A DNA stretch of 32,014 nt from Reyranella sp. GTDB lineage: Bacteria; Pseudomonadota; Alphaproteobacteria; Reyranellales; Reyranellaceae. Shown one piece after another: positions 1 through 7,944 of this stretch; position 1 is the stretch's first letter, and each line of letters starts with the position of its first letter. A program made the translations under genes and the position numbers. A model generated the notes under the pieces. It ran no database searches, was not told where the DNA came from, and saw only the letters and a list, made by a program, of their open reading frames with translations. The stretch is from positions 1 to 32,014 of the forward strand of contig JAIETA010000130.1 of NCBI GenBank assembly GCA_019745575.1. Direction: 5' to 3'.

Positions 1-155
<155 letters not shown>

Positions 156-162
156 GAGCGAC

Positions 163-1506
163 ATGGCCAACCCGACGATCGCGCAGCTGGCGGCCGACCT
201 CGCCGCCGGCCGCACCACCTCGCGCCAGCTGACCGAGGAGGCGCTCGCCCGCATCGAGGATCCCCGGGGCGAAGGCGGGCGCGCCTTCATCAAGGTGTGG
301 CGCGCCCAGGCGCTGGCCGCCGCCGAAGCCAGCGACCTGCAACGCCAGGCGGGCCTCGTCGCCTCGCCGCTGGCTGGCCTGCCGGTCTCGATCAAGAACC
401 TCTGCGACGTGGCGGGCGAAACGACTCTTGCCGGCTCCCGGGCGCTCGACGAGGCGCCGCCGGCCCGCGTCGACGCGCCCGTGGTGGCGCGGCTGCGCGC
501 CGCGGGCGCGGTGATCGTCGGCAGCACCAACATGAGCGAGTTCGCCTTCTCGGGCGTGGGCTTCAACCCGCACTACGGCACACCGGGCAATCCGGCCGAC
601 CGCACGCGCGTGCCCGGCGGCTCGTCGTCCGGCGCCGCCGTGTCGGTCGCCGACCGCATGGCCGTTGTGGCGCTGGGCACCGACACCGGCGGCTCGGTGC
701 GCATTCCCGCCGCCGTCTGTGGCATCGTGGGGTTCAAGCCGACGGCCCGGCGCGTGCCGATCGACGGCGTGGTGCCGCTGTCGACCTCGCTCGATTCGAT
801 CGGCCCGCTGGCCAACTGCGTGGAAGATTGCGCCATCGTCGATGCGGTGTTCGCGGCAGAGCCTGTTTCCGTGCCCGAGCCGATGCCGCTCGGCGGCCTG
901 AGGTTCGCCGTGCCGAAGCATTTCGTCATGGACGATCTCGACCCGGTCGTCGCCAGGGCCTTCGAACGGGCGTTGAAGGCGCTGGCGGCCAAGGGCGTCA
1001 GGATCGATCACATCGACCTGCCGCAACTCAACGAACTGTCCATCATCAACGCCAAAGGCGGGTTCGCGGCCTCGGAGGCCTATGCCTGGCACAGGGAGCT
1101 GATCGCGCGCCGACACAACGACTACGACCAGTTTGTGGCGCCGCGCATCCTGCGCGGCAAGGAGATGACCGCCGCCGACTACATCGATCTGCTGGGCCGG
1201 CGCATTGATCTCTGCCGCCGTGTCTCCGCGGTCACCTCGAGCTACGATGCCGTCGTCATGCCGACCTGCGCCATCGTGGCGCCGACCCTCGACGAGGTTT
1301 CGACCGCCGAGGGCTTCACCCGCAAGAACCTGCTGCTGCTGCGCAACACCAGCGTCGGGAACTTCCTCGATCGCTGCGGCATCAGCCTGCCCTGCCATGG
1401 CGCCGGCGAACTGCCGGTCGGCTTCATGCTGATGGGCGAGGCCATGGCCGACCGGCGCGTGTTGGCGATGGCACGGTCGGTCGCGCCGGCCGTTGCGGCT
1501 CACTGA
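163..1506 (+). CDS. Amidase signature family hydrolase
   Basis: A 447-residue cytoplasmic amidase; no signal peptide is visible. The Ser-cisSer-Lys triad is intact: Lys78 in GLPVSIKN, cis-Ser154 in PGGSSSG and the nucleophile Ser178 in DTGGSVR. The 24-residue spacing between the serines matches that known from fatty acid amide hydrolase. The family cleaves C-N amide bonds in substrates ranging from small amides to Glu-tRNA. No GatB or GatC partner is nearby, so a GatA role is unlikely and a catabolic amidase is more plausible. The ATG follows an AGGAG-type site. It closely follows acs, so a carboxylate released by the amidase could in principle be activated by a neighbouring ligase, but that is inference. 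The substrate cannot be read from the sequence. Confidence 0.9.
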   Translation: MANPTIAQLAADLAAGRTTSRQLTEEALARIEDPRGEGGRAFIKVWRAQALAAAEASDLQRQAGLVASPLAGLPVSIKNLCDVAGETTLAGSRALDEAPPARVDAPVVARLRAAGAVIVGSTNMSEFAFSGVGFNPHYGTPGNPADRTRVPGGSSSGAAVSVADRMAVVALGTDTGGSVRIPAAVCGIVGFKPTARRVPIDGVVPLSTSLDSIGPLANCVEDCAIVDAVFAAEPVSVPEPMPLGGLRFAVPKHFVMDDLDPVVARAFERALKALAAKGVRIDHIDLPQLNELSIINAKGGFAASEAYAWHRELIARRHNDYDQFVAPRILRGKEMTAADYIDLLGRRIDLCRRVSAVTSSYDAVVMPTCAIVAPTLDEVSTAEGFTRKNLLLLRNTSVGNFLDRCGISLPCHGAGELPVGFMLMGEAMADRRVLAMARSVAPAVAAH

Positions 1507-1515
1507 CAGCGTGGC

Positions 1516-2151
1516 CTACTGATAGCGAGGATCGTCTGGCCGGCGCATCTTCCAGACGTTCTCGGTGGTGGTGTATTCGCTGTAGCCGAGACGGGCGACC
1601 GGCTTGAAGGCCAGCGTGTCGATGCGGCCGTCCGTGATGATGCCGTCGTCGATATGGATGCCGACGACGTGGCCGAACACCACCGTTGCGCGATGGATCT
1701 CGCGGCCTGCCTCGACCGGCATCTCGATCGTCTTCCAGTACCTGCATTCGAGCGCGATCGGCGATTCGGCGACGCGCGGCGGCTTGACGTAGCGCGACGG
1801 CGCGGGCGTGAGCCCGGCCAGCTTCATCTCGTCGACGCCATAGTCGACCATGGTCGTCGTGACGTTCATCTGCTCGGCCAGTACCGCACTCACCATGTTG
1901 ACCACGAACTCGCCCGTCTCCTCGGCGTTGCGCCTCGAATGCTTCGTCGGGTTGTCGCCGTACGTGCCCGTCGTCGAGAAGTAGACCATCGGTGGCGAGG
2001 CGCTGACGGCGTTGTAGAAGCTGTAGGGCGCGAGATTGACGCGGCCCTGGCCGTCCAGGGTCGAGATCCAGCCGATGGGGCGCGGCACGACCAGCGCCGT
2101 CAGCGGGTCCTGGGCCATTCCATGGTCGCGGCGGGCGGTATCGTAGAACAT
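1516..2151 (-). CDS. Flavin reductase family protein, copy B
   Basis: A 211-residue protein of the FMN-binding split-barrel flavin reductase family (DIM6/NTAB type). The typical core is present: VPRPIGWIST near residue 22, then VNLAPYSFYN, and TGEFVVN in the middle. Members bind FMN or FAD and either reduce free flavin with NAD(P)H for a partner oxygenase or act as flavin-binding enzymes in their own right. It is the last gene of a minus-strand operon. It starts 33 bases after the stop of its paralogue, with a GGAGG site upstream of ATG. By hand alignment it is about 80 percent identical to copy A with no gaps, a clear tandem duplication. Its 3' end is 9 bases from the end of the convergent amidase. 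Confidence 0.88.
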   Translation of the reverse strand: MFYDTARRDHGMAQDPLTALVVPRPIGWISTLDGQGRVNLAPYSFYNAVSASPPMVYFSTTGTYGDNPTKHSRRNAEETGEFVVNMVSAVLAEQMNVTTTMVDYGVDEMKLAGLTPAPSRYVKPPRVAESPIALECRYWKTIEMPVEAGREIHRATVVFGHVVGIHIDDGIITDGRIDTLAFKPVARLGYSEYTTTENVWKMRRPDDPRYQ

Positions 2152-2184
2152 CGAACCATGCCTCCGGCCGCCGGCGGCAGGCCG

Positions 2185-2820
2185 TCACTGATAGCGGGGG
2201 TCGTCCGGACGCCGCATGCGCCAGACGTTCTCGACGGTGGTGTACTCGCTGTAACCTAACCGTGCAACCGGTTTGAAGGCCAGTGTGTCGATGCGGCCGT
2301 CCTTGATGATGCCGTCGTCGATGTGGATGCCCACCACCTGGCCGAACACCACGGAGCCGCGCTTGGTTTCGTGGCCCTTCTCGACCGGCAGCTCGATGGT
2401 GCGCCAGTACCGGCACTCCAGCGCCACGGGCGACTCCTTGACCCGCGGCGGCTTCACGTAGGTGCAGGGTGCGGGCGTGAGGCCGGCGAGCCTGAGTTCA
2501 TCGACGCCGAACGCCACCATCGTGGTGGTGACGTTCATCTGCTCCTTGAGGCGCTCGCTCACCACGTTGACGACGAACTCGCCGGTCTGCTCGGCGTTCA
2601 TGCGGCTGTGCTTGGTCGGCGTGTCGCCGTAGGTGCCGGTGATCGCGAAGTAGACCATCGGCGGGAACTCGCCGACACCGTTGTAGAAGCTGTAGGGCGC
2701 GAGGTTGACGCGGCCCTGGGCGTCGATCGTCGAGATCCAGCCGATCGGCCGCGGCACGATCAGCGCCTTCAGCGGATCCTGGGCAAGTCCGTGGTCGCGC
2801 TTGGCGGCATCGTAGAACAT
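2185..2820 (-). CDS. Flavin reductase family protein, copy A
   Basis: A 211-residue FMN-binding split-barrel protein of exactly the same length as copy B, sharing both ends (MFYD at the start, RRPDDPRYQ at the finish). The differences cluster around residues 48-52, 86-92 and 150-158, where the substrate pocket or dimer contacts may lie, while the flavin-binding stretches are unchanged. The gene begins 10 bases after the stop of the FAD oxidoreductase, behind a GTGAGGGGA ribosome site, so the two are translated from one message. No monooxygenase component is next to it, so the acceptor of its reduced flavin, if it makes any, is unknown. Confidence 0.88.
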   Translation of the reverse strand: MFYDAAKRDHGLAQDPLKALIVPRPIGWISTIDAQGRVNLAPYSFYNGVGEFPPMVYFAITGTYGDTPTKHSRMNAEQTGEFVVNVVSERLKEQMNVTTTMVAFGVDELRLAGLTPAPCTYVKPPRVKESPVALECRYWRTIELPVEKGHETKRGSVVFGQVVGIHIDDGIIKDGRIDTLAFKPVARLGYSEYTTVENVWRMRRPDDPRYQ

Positions 2821-2830
2821 CGTCGTCCCC

Positions 2831-4045
2831 TCACTTGAACCGGGCGGGCGGCGTCTGCACCGTGGGCGCTGCCGCGTCGAGGATCGCCTGCCGCTCGCCC
2901 GAGCGCGGCGGATAGATGCGATCCCGATTGATCAATTCCTTGGTGCGCTTGGCCGCGGCGCCACGCGACGCCAGCTGGCGGTCCCAACCCTCGGTGTAGA
3001 CGGCGCCCCAAGGGCCGAGGTCGAGGATCGTGGTGTACCATTCGATGCGAAGCGGCAGCGTCGGCCGCCCCAGCAGGTCGCACACGACGTTGTGGCCGGC
3101 GAAGCGGCCCATCGGCCGGCCATGCTGGCACGACATCACCGAGCTGTGCACGCCGTCGACCAGAAGCCAGGCGGAGTCGCCGGCCGCGAACTCGGCGGCC
3201 AGGCCCTTGATCTTGAGCGACGGCTCGACCGCAAGCCGGCCCAGCCGGTCGCGTTCGACGGCGAACGCGGCCGTCAGCGGATGGGCCTGCATGCCGGCAC
3301 ACCACACCACTGTCGCGGCATCGATACGCTCGCCGGTGGCAAGCGTCACGCCGTCGGCGTCGATCGCCGCGACCGACACGCCGCCCCGCGTTTCGACCCC
3401 CAAGGTGCCCAGCGCCTCGCCGATGACTGGCAGCGCGCTCTCACCCATGCCGGCGCCGACGCGGCTCGAATGATCGGCCAGGATGACGCGCGGCGCCGCG
3501 ACGCCCGCGGCGGCGAGCTTGCCCGGCATTTCGGCGGCCGCCTCGATCCCGGTCAGGCCGCCGCCGACCACCAGCACGGCGAACCGGCCCGGCGTCGGCG
3601 CGCGGCGCGGCAGGCCCGCGATATGGGCATTGAGCCGCTCCGCCGCGGCGTAGGTGTCGACGTCGAAGGCATGGGCCGCCAGACCCGGGATCGGCGGCCG
3701 GGCGAGGACGCTGCCGAGCGCGAACACCAGTCGGTCGTAGCTCATGGTCTGCGGCGCGCCGCCCGACATGTAGGCCACCGACCGCCGGCCGACGTCGATG
3801 CCCGTCACTTCGCCCTCGACGCGGCGTACGCCGATCGGGCCCAGAACGCGGTCGAGTTCGACCCGCGTGTCACTGAGATCGGCCTCGTAGTTGCGCACCC
3901 GGATCGAATGCCAGGCGGTGCGCTCGATCAGCACGATCTCGAGCTGGTCCTGGGCAACGCCGAAGGCCGCGCGGGCGCGCGCCGCGCCGGCCGCGCTCCA
4001 CAGGCCGGCAAAGCCCCCACCCAGCACCACGATGCGCTGTGTCAT
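2831..4045 (-). CDS. FAD-dependent pyridine nucleotide oxidoreductase, NDH-2-like
   Basis: A 404-residue two-dinucleotide-fold flavoprotein. The FAD-binding Rossmann motif GGGFAG is at residues 8-13, and a second nucleotide-binding motif, VVGGGLTGIEAA, lies near residue 160 for NAD(P)H. A late GDSAWL segment matches the second FAD contact. The overall pattern is that of type II NADH dehydrogenases and related ferredoxin or sulfide:quinone reductases. I see no paired cysteines of the disulfide reductase type. The likely role is oxidation of NAD(P)H with transfer to a quinone or other small acceptor at the inner face of the membrane. An excellent AGGAGG site precedes ATG. It lies between the HD hydrolase (15 bases upstream) and flavin reductase copy A (10 bases downstream). 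Confidence 0.85.
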   Translation of the reverse strand: MTQRIVVLGGGFAGLWSAAGAARARAAFGVAQDQLEIVLIERTAWHSIRVRNYEADLSDTRVELDRVLGPIGVRRVEGEVTGIDVGRRSVAYMSGGAPQTMSYDRLVFALGSVLARPPIPGLAAHAFDVDTYAAAERLNAHIAGLPRRAPTPGRFAVLVVGGGLTGIEAAAEMPGKLAAAGVAAPRVILADHSSRVGAGMGESALPVIGEALGTLGVETRGGVSVAAIDADGVTLATGERIDAATVVWCAGMQAHPLTAAFAVERDRLGRLAVEPSLKIKGLAAEFAAGDSAWLLVDGVHSSVMSCQHGRPMGRFAGHNVVCDLLGRPTLPLRIEWYTTILDLGPWGAVYTEGWDRQLASRGAAAKRTKELINRDRIYPPRSGERQAILDAAAPTVQTPPARFK

Positions 4046-4060
4046 GACACGCCCCCTCCT

Positions 4061-4603
4061 TCACCCGAGGCGGCGCTTGGCCTCGTCATGCGCCGCGTCG
4101 AACGCGGCATCCAGCGCGGCGTTGAGGCCGCGGCATGAACGCACCACCTGCTCGGCCCACACGACATAGTCGCGCAGCCGCGCCTCTGTCCATCCTGCCG
4201 GCGGACTGCTCACCATGCTGCGCAGGTTGGACGTCTTGTCGGCGATCTTGAGCAGTTTTGCCCGCCGCGACTTGCCCGGCGTCCGGTCGATCTGCAGGCG
4301 CTTGCGCTCCTCCTTGGGCAGCGACTTGTCGTCGGTCACTTCGGCCACCAGCGCCGCCACCTCGGGACCGAAGCGCTGTTCCAGATCCTCGTAGGTGGCG
4401 TCGGTATCCTCGAGCGTGTCGTGCAGCAGCCCGCCCATCAGCAGCACGGCGTCGTCGCCACCCGTCGCCTCGGCGAGCAGCGCCGCCACCTCGGTGAGGT
4501 GGTTGATGTAGGGCTCGGCGCGCTCGCCCTTGCGTCGCTGCGCGATGTGCTGGCGGGCGGCGTAGTCGGCGGCGCGTGCCAGGCGGACAAGGTCGGTGTT
4601 CAT
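4061..4603 (-). CDS. MESH1-type HD domain phosphohydrolase
   Basis: A 180-residue stand-alone HD-domain protein like the hydrolase half of RelA/SpoT. Metal and catalytic positions are visible: His35 (INHLTEV), His61-Asp62 (LLHDTLED), Glu65-Asp66, and Asp122 and Asn126 (ADKTSNLRS). From memory these are the same residue numbers as the metal ligands of human MESH1. The family removes the 3'-pyrophosphate of (p)ppGpp, and animal MESH1 also removes the 2'-phosphate of NADPH. No synthetase or TGS/ACT regulatory domain is present. It is the first gene of the four-gene minus-strand operon and shares a short upstream region with the divergent SCO gene. The preferred substrate cannot be decided from sequence. 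Confidence 0.85.
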   Translation of the reverse strand: MNTDLVRLARAADYAARQHIAQRRKGERAEPYINHLTEVAALLAEATGGDDAVLLMGGLLHDTLEDTDATYEDLEQRFGPEVAALVAEVTDDKSLPKEERKRLQIDRTPGKSRRAKLLKIADKTSNLRSMVSSPPAGWTEARLRDYVVWAEQVVRSCRGLNAALDAAFDAAHDEAKRRLG

Positions 4604-4668
4604 CGCGGCCTTTGTGCGACCAGCGGTCCTGCTTGTCGAGCCGCCGCGCGGGCCCCATGTTCCGCCCC

Positions 4669-5247
4669 ATGTCGCGTACCATGAAGGCCCTGCTGGGCGT
4701 CTGGATTGCCACGCTCGTCACCGCCGCCGGCTGGATCGGCTGGGATGCCGTCCACGGCGGTCGTCCAAGCATCGGCGGCCCGTTCACGCTCGTCGACCAG
4801 AACGGCCGCACCGTCACGGACGCCACGCTCAAGGGCAAGCCGACGCTGATCTACTTCGGCTTCACCTACTGCCCCGATGTCTGTCCGACCTCGCTGCTGC
4901 TGATGGAGACGGCGCTGGAGAAGCTCGGGCCGGGCGCCGCCGACAAGGTCAATCTGGTGTTCATCACCGTCGATCCCGAGCGCGACACGCCGGCGCTGCT
5001 AAAAGGCTATGTCACCAACTTCGGCCCGACCTTCGTGGGCCTCACCGGCACCCCGGCGCAGGTCGCCGCCGCCGCCCGCGCCTACCGCGTCTACTACCAA
5101 AAGGTACCGGGCAAGGACGGCGGGCCCTACCTCATGGACCACTCCTCCATCGTCTACCTGCTCGACCGCAACGGCCGATTCGTCACTCACTTCACCCACG
5201 ATGCAAAGGCCGAGGCGATCGCCGCGGCCGTGGGACGGTTGTTGTAA
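4669..5247 (+). CDS. SCO1/SenC family copper chaperone protein
   Basis: About 192 residues: one N-terminal membrane segment (roughly residues 6-24) and then a thioredoxin-fold domain outside the membrane. The copper site is complete: CPDVC (Cys68 and Cys72) plus the late histidine in LMDHSS. SCO proteins deliver copper to the CuA centre of cytochrome c oxidase or act as thiol-disulfide reductases in its assembly; no oxidase subunit genes are in the window. Three in-frame ATGs (4657, 4669, 4681) lack a clear ribosome site. I chose the middle one, which leaves a short basic N-terminus before the membrane helix, but the start is uncertain. It diverges from the HD hydrolase gene. Confidence 0.9.
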   Translation: MSRTMKALLGVWIATLVTAAGWIGWDAVHGGRPSIGGPFTLVDQNGRTVTDATLKGKPTLIYFGFTYCPDVCPTSLLLMETALEKLGPGAADKVNLVFITVDPERDTPALLKGYVTNFGPTFVGLTGTPAQVAAAARAYRVYYQKVPGKDGGPYLMDHSSIVYLLDRNGRFVTHFTHDAKAEAIAAAVGRLL

Positions 5248-5251
5248 GTCT

Positions 5252-5282
5252 TTGATTCTACACAAATTGTGCGCTGCAATAT
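5252..5282 (+). promoter_or_regulatory. Probable phaZ promoter with dyad operator
   Basis: The gap before the PHB depolymerase gene is distinctly AT-richer than its surroundings. It holds the perfect dyad CACAAATTGTG (5261-5271), followed at once by GCGCTGCAATATTG. TTGATT (5252-5257) and GCAATA (5276-5281) could form a -35/-10 pair with an 18-base spacer that contains the dyad. Alphaproteobacterial PHB genes are commonly controlled by PhaR, which binds TGC/GCA-rich elements, so this is a candidate site. The assignment is inference. Confidence 0.4.
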
Positions 5283-5321
5283 TGGAGTGACAAGCCGCCA
5301 GACCCGCGTACAATCCGGCCG

Positions 5322-6542
5322 ATGCTCTATCATGCCTACGAATTCCAGCGGCAGCTCGCCAAGCCGGTCCGCCTGTGGGCCAACGCCCTCGAGCAGGCCT
5401 ATTCCAGCCCCTACAACCCACTGACCGAGACCTGGTTCGGCAAGTCGGTCGCGGCCGGCGCCGAGATCGTGGCGCGGCTCACCCAGAACTACGGCAAGCC
5501 GGAGTTCGGCCTCAAGACCACGCAGATCGGCAGCGAGACCGTCGAGGTCAACGAAGAGATCCTGCTGCGCAAGGCCTTCTGCGACCTCATCCACTTCCAT
5601 CGCGACACACCCCGGCGCGATCCCAAGGTGCTGGTGGTGGCGCCGATGAGCGGCCACTTCGCGACCCTGCTGCGCGGCACCGTCGAGGCGCTCCTGCCCG
5701 AGCACGACGTCTACATCACGGACTGGACCGACGCCCGCGAGGTACCGCTCGGCGACGGCAATTTCGACCTCGACGACTACATCGACTACATCATCGCCTT
5801 CTGCCGCTACCTCGGTCCCGACGTGCACGTCATCGCCGTCTGCCAGCCCTCGGTGCCGACGCTGGCCGCCGCCGCCCTGATGGCCGAGGCCCGCGATCCG
5901 CGCCAGCCCAAGTCGATCACCCTGATGGGCGGACCGATCGACACCCGCCAGAGCCCGACCGTTCCCAACGACCTGGCGATGCGCAACTCGATGATGTGGT
6001 TCCGCCAGAACGTGATCTCGACCGTGCCATTCGGCTACCCCGGCGCCATGCGCCGCGTCTATCCAGGCTTCCTGCAGCTCACCAGCTTCATCTCCATGAA
6101 CTTCGACCGGCACGTCAACGCCCACATGCGGCAGTTCGAGCACCTGGTCAAAGGCGACGACGACTCGGCCGACAGCCACCGCGCCTTCTACGACGAATAT
6201 CTCGCGGTCATGGATCTCAGCGCCGAGTTCTACCTCCAGACCATCGAAGTGGTGTTCAAGGAACACCTGCTGCCGCGCAGCGAATGGGTGAGCCGCGGCC
6301 GCAAGATCGAGCCCGCCGCCATCGAAACCGCCCTGATGACGGTCGAAGGCGAACTCGACGACATCTCCGGCATCGGCCAGACCAAGGCCGCCCACGCGCT
6401 GACGCCCAACATTCCCGGCGCCCGCCACGTCCACTGGGAGCAGCCCAGGGTCGGCCACTACGGCATCTTCAACGGCCGCAAGTGGCGCGAGCAGATCATG
6501 CCGCGGGTCCGCACCTTCATCCGCGAGAACGACGCCCGCTGA
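5322..6542 (+). CDS. phaZ: Intracellular polyhydroxybutyrate depolymerase
   Basis: A 406-residue protein of the intracellular PHA depolymerase family, with an alpha/beta-hydrolase fold and no signal peptide. The nucleophile motif is the one characteristic of the family, with a cysteine in place of the usual serine: VCQPSVP, Cys174. This corresponds to Cys183 of the Ralstonia enzyme. MLYHAYEFQR at the N-terminus and APMSGHFATLLRGTVE (about residues 107-122) are typical. It mobilises native PHB granules to 3-hydroxybutyrate oligomers or monomers when carbon runs out. It stands alone, without phaC, phaP or phaR beside it. The start is the first ATG after an AT-rich promoter region, and a GGAG lies about 35 bases upstream rather than at the usual place, so initiation may be weak or leaderless-like. 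Confidence 0.93.
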   Translation: MLYHAYEFQRQLAKPVRLWANALEQAYSSPYNPLTETWFGKSVAAGAEIVARLTQNYGKPEFGLKTTQIGSETVEVNEEILLRKAFCDLIHFHRDTPRRDPKVLVVAPMSGHFATLLRGTVEALLPEHDVYITDWTDAREVPLGDGNFDLDDYIDYIIAFCRYLGPDVHVIAVCQPSVPTLAAAALMAEARDPRQPKSITLMGGPIDTRQSPTVPNDLAMRNSMMWFRQNVISTVPFGYPGAMRRVYPGFLQLTSFISMNFDRHVNAHMRQFEHLVKGDDDSADSHRAFYDEYLAVMDLSAEFYLQTIEVVFKEHLLPRSEWVSRGRKIEPAAIETALMTVEGELDDISGIGQTKAAHALTPNIPGARHVHWEQPRVGHYGIFNGRKWREQIMPRVRTFIRENDAR

Positions 6543-6547
6543 CCGAA

Positions 6548-6569
6548 TCACCTCCGGCCAGCGAGGTGA
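6548..6569 (+). terminator. Hairpin after phaZ
   Basis: TCACCTC (6548-6554) and GAGGTGA (6563-6569) form a perfect 7-bp stem with an 8-base loop, 5 bases past the phaZ stop codon. No thymine run follows, so factor-independent termination would be weak. Confidence 0.35.
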
Positions 6570-6733
6570 CATTTCCCGGGGCGTTAGCGCCAAAAGTGTC
6601 CCGGACGCGGCTTCCAGCCCCAACCCCTTGACCTGTCAGGACTTTCCGCCGCCAGCGACGCCCCGCCGATGTCTCGCAGAAGGGGACATTTTTAAAATGC
6701 CGCTGGAGCCGCGGACGTGACCGAACAGATGGC

Positions 6734-6752
6734 GCCGGCCCCCTGGGCCGGC
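6734..6752 (-). terminator. Strong GC hairpin after Bug gene
   Basis: GCCGGCCC (6734-6741) pairs perfectly with GGGCCGGC (6745-6752) around a 3-base loop, 57 bases downstream of the minus-strand Bug gene. It is stable enough to stop or process a transcript, but has no U-tract on the minus strand. It could also be part of the repeat element in this gap. Confidence 0.35.
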
Positions 6753-6808
6753 ACGGCGAGAAGAACGGAAGTCCATAGGTGCATTCCTACTGACTTCCGC
6801 TTGACCTG

Positions 6809-7804
6809 TCAAGCCTTGGCCAGCCCCGCCTTGATCAGCATCGGCTTCACGTCGACGTAGTACTTCTCGGCGAAGGCGCGATAGTCCGTCGGGTTGCGGT
6901 ACCACGGCTCCTGGATGAACCTGTCGAGCAGCGGCTGGTGGCCGGGATCGGCCATCGCCTCCTTGAAGGCGTCGTGCAGCGCCCAGACGACCTGCGGCGG
7001 CAGGTCCTTGGGCCCGACCAGGCCATAGGGGCTGACGGCCACGGCGTTGATGCCGCTCTCGATCAGCGTCGGCTTGTCGGGATATTTGCCAAAGCGCTTT
7101 TCGGTGGCCATCGCCAACACCCGGACCTGGCCGTTTTCGACGAACGGCGCCCAGGCCGCACCATCGGGCACGAACTGGATATGGCCGCCCAGCAGCGCCG
7201 GCATCCACTCGGCGCCGCCCTTGTAGGGAATATGGGTGAAGCGGGCGCCGGTCGCCTGCTCGGTCTCGATCATCAGCAGATGGCCGGTGCCGCCGACGCC
7301 GCTGGTGCCGTAGTTCAGCTTTTCCGGCTCGCGCTTTCCCGCCGCGATCAGGTCCTGAATGGTCTGGTAGGGCGAGTCGGCCTTGACGACGACACCGAAG
7401 GTGAACTCCGACAGGCCGATGATGTAGGAGAAGTCGCGCAGCGGATGCCACGCCGCCTGCTGGTAGTGCGGATAGCGCAGGCTGTTGATGGTCATGCAGG
7501 CGATGGTGTAGCCGTCCGGCTTGACGTTCGGCATCTGAGCGGCCGCCAGCGTGGCGCCGGCGCCGGCCTTGATGTCGACGATCACCTGGGTGCCCCACTT
7601 CCGGCCGACCCGCTCGCCGAGAAAGCGCAGATGGGCGTCGGCCACGCCGCCCGCCGGCAGCGGATTGTAGATCGTGATGGGCTTGTCGGCCTTCCAGGTG
7701 CTGGGCGTGCTCGGGGCGGCCTGGGCCTGGGCGCCGCCGGAACGCACCAGGGCGGGCGCTGCGATGGCGGCGGCCAATACGCCGCGACGTTTGATGCCGG
7801 TCAT
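6809..7804 (-). CDS. Bug-family (TctC) solute-binding protein
   Basis: A 331-residue periplasmic binding protein of the tripartite tricarboxylate transporter receptor family. The N-terminus (KRRGVLAAAIAAPALV, then AQA near residue 28) is a twin-arginine-like export signal. Family hallmarks follow: the NPLPAGGVAD loop near residue 50, GTSGVGGTGHLLMIE in the middle and IPYKGGAEWMPALLGG near residue 200. Such proteins bind carboxylates or aromatic acids with high affinity. Many genomes keep dozens of orphan copies without the TctA/TctB membrane subunits, as is the case here. AGGAGG sits just upstream of ATG. It diverges from the MmyB-like regulator gene across a 140-base gap that includes a dyad. 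The ligand is unknown. Confidence 0.9.
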   Translation of the reverse strand: MTGIKRRGVLAAAIAAPALVRSGGAQAQAAPSTPSTWKADKPITIYNPLPAGGVADAHLRFLGERVGRKWGTQVIVDIKAGAGATLAAAQMPNVKPDGYTIACMTINSLRYPHYQQAAWHPLRDFSYIIGLSEFTFGVVVKADSPYQTIQDLIAAGKREPEKLNYGTSGVGGTGHLLMIETEQATGARFTHIPYKGGAEWMPALLGGHIQFVPDGAAWAPFVENGQVRVLAMATEKRFGKYPDKPTLIESGINAVAVSPYGLVGPKDLPPQVVWALHDAFKEAMADPGHQPLLDRFIQEPWYRNPTDYRAFAEKYYVDVKPMLIKAGLAKA

Positions 7805-7894
7805 TTCATCCTCCTGTTTTCTGCCGCTCTGCGACGGTTGCCGCCAGCATAGCCAGCCGCGGCGGCGCTTGCCACGGTCCCGGTGCCGCGACTC

Positions 7895-7909
7895 CTACTT
7901 CCGAGGTAG
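7895..7909 (+). promoter_or_regulatory. Candidate operator dyad upstream of regulator
   Basis: CTACTTCCGAGGTAG is a 15-base imperfect palindrome (six of seven pairs match around a central C), 35 bases before the GTG start of the MmyB-like regulator. A weak TTGCCC (7910-7915) / TAGCCT pair with a 16-base spacer follows it directly, so a bound protein would cover the -35 region. Its place between the divergent regulator and Bug genes makes autoregulation the natural reading; this is inference. Confidence 0.45.
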
Positions 7910-7944
7910 TTGCCCCGCCCCGCGCGAGGTCTAGCCTGTCGCGC

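Larger units (their letters stand above)
6543..6808. other. Repeat-bearing gap between phaZ and Bug gene
   Basis: A 266-base stretch without a convincing gene. It contains the phaZ hairpin, then GTGACATTTC...AAAAGTGTCC as loose inverted arms around GGCG-TTAG-CGCC (6580-6591), then GGGGACATTTTTAAAATG near 6678. CTTGACCTGTCA occurs at 6627-6638 and again at 6800-6811, 173 bases apart, the second copy overlapping the stop codon of the Bug gene. The GGGGACATTT-type ends facing AAAAGTGTCC resemble remnants of a small mobile or palindromic element, but no transposase fragment can be read in any frame. Confidence 0.4.

Noticed and set aside
163-1506. Amidase as GatA of the Glu-tRNA amidotransferase
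   Set aside because: gatB and gatC are absent and the neighbours are acs and flavin enzymes; the general amidase signature does not single out GatA.
5187-6623. Long minus-strand open frame opposite the PHB depolymerase
   Set aside because: It has no recognisable domain, and the plus strand encodes a complete depolymerase with all signature motifs.
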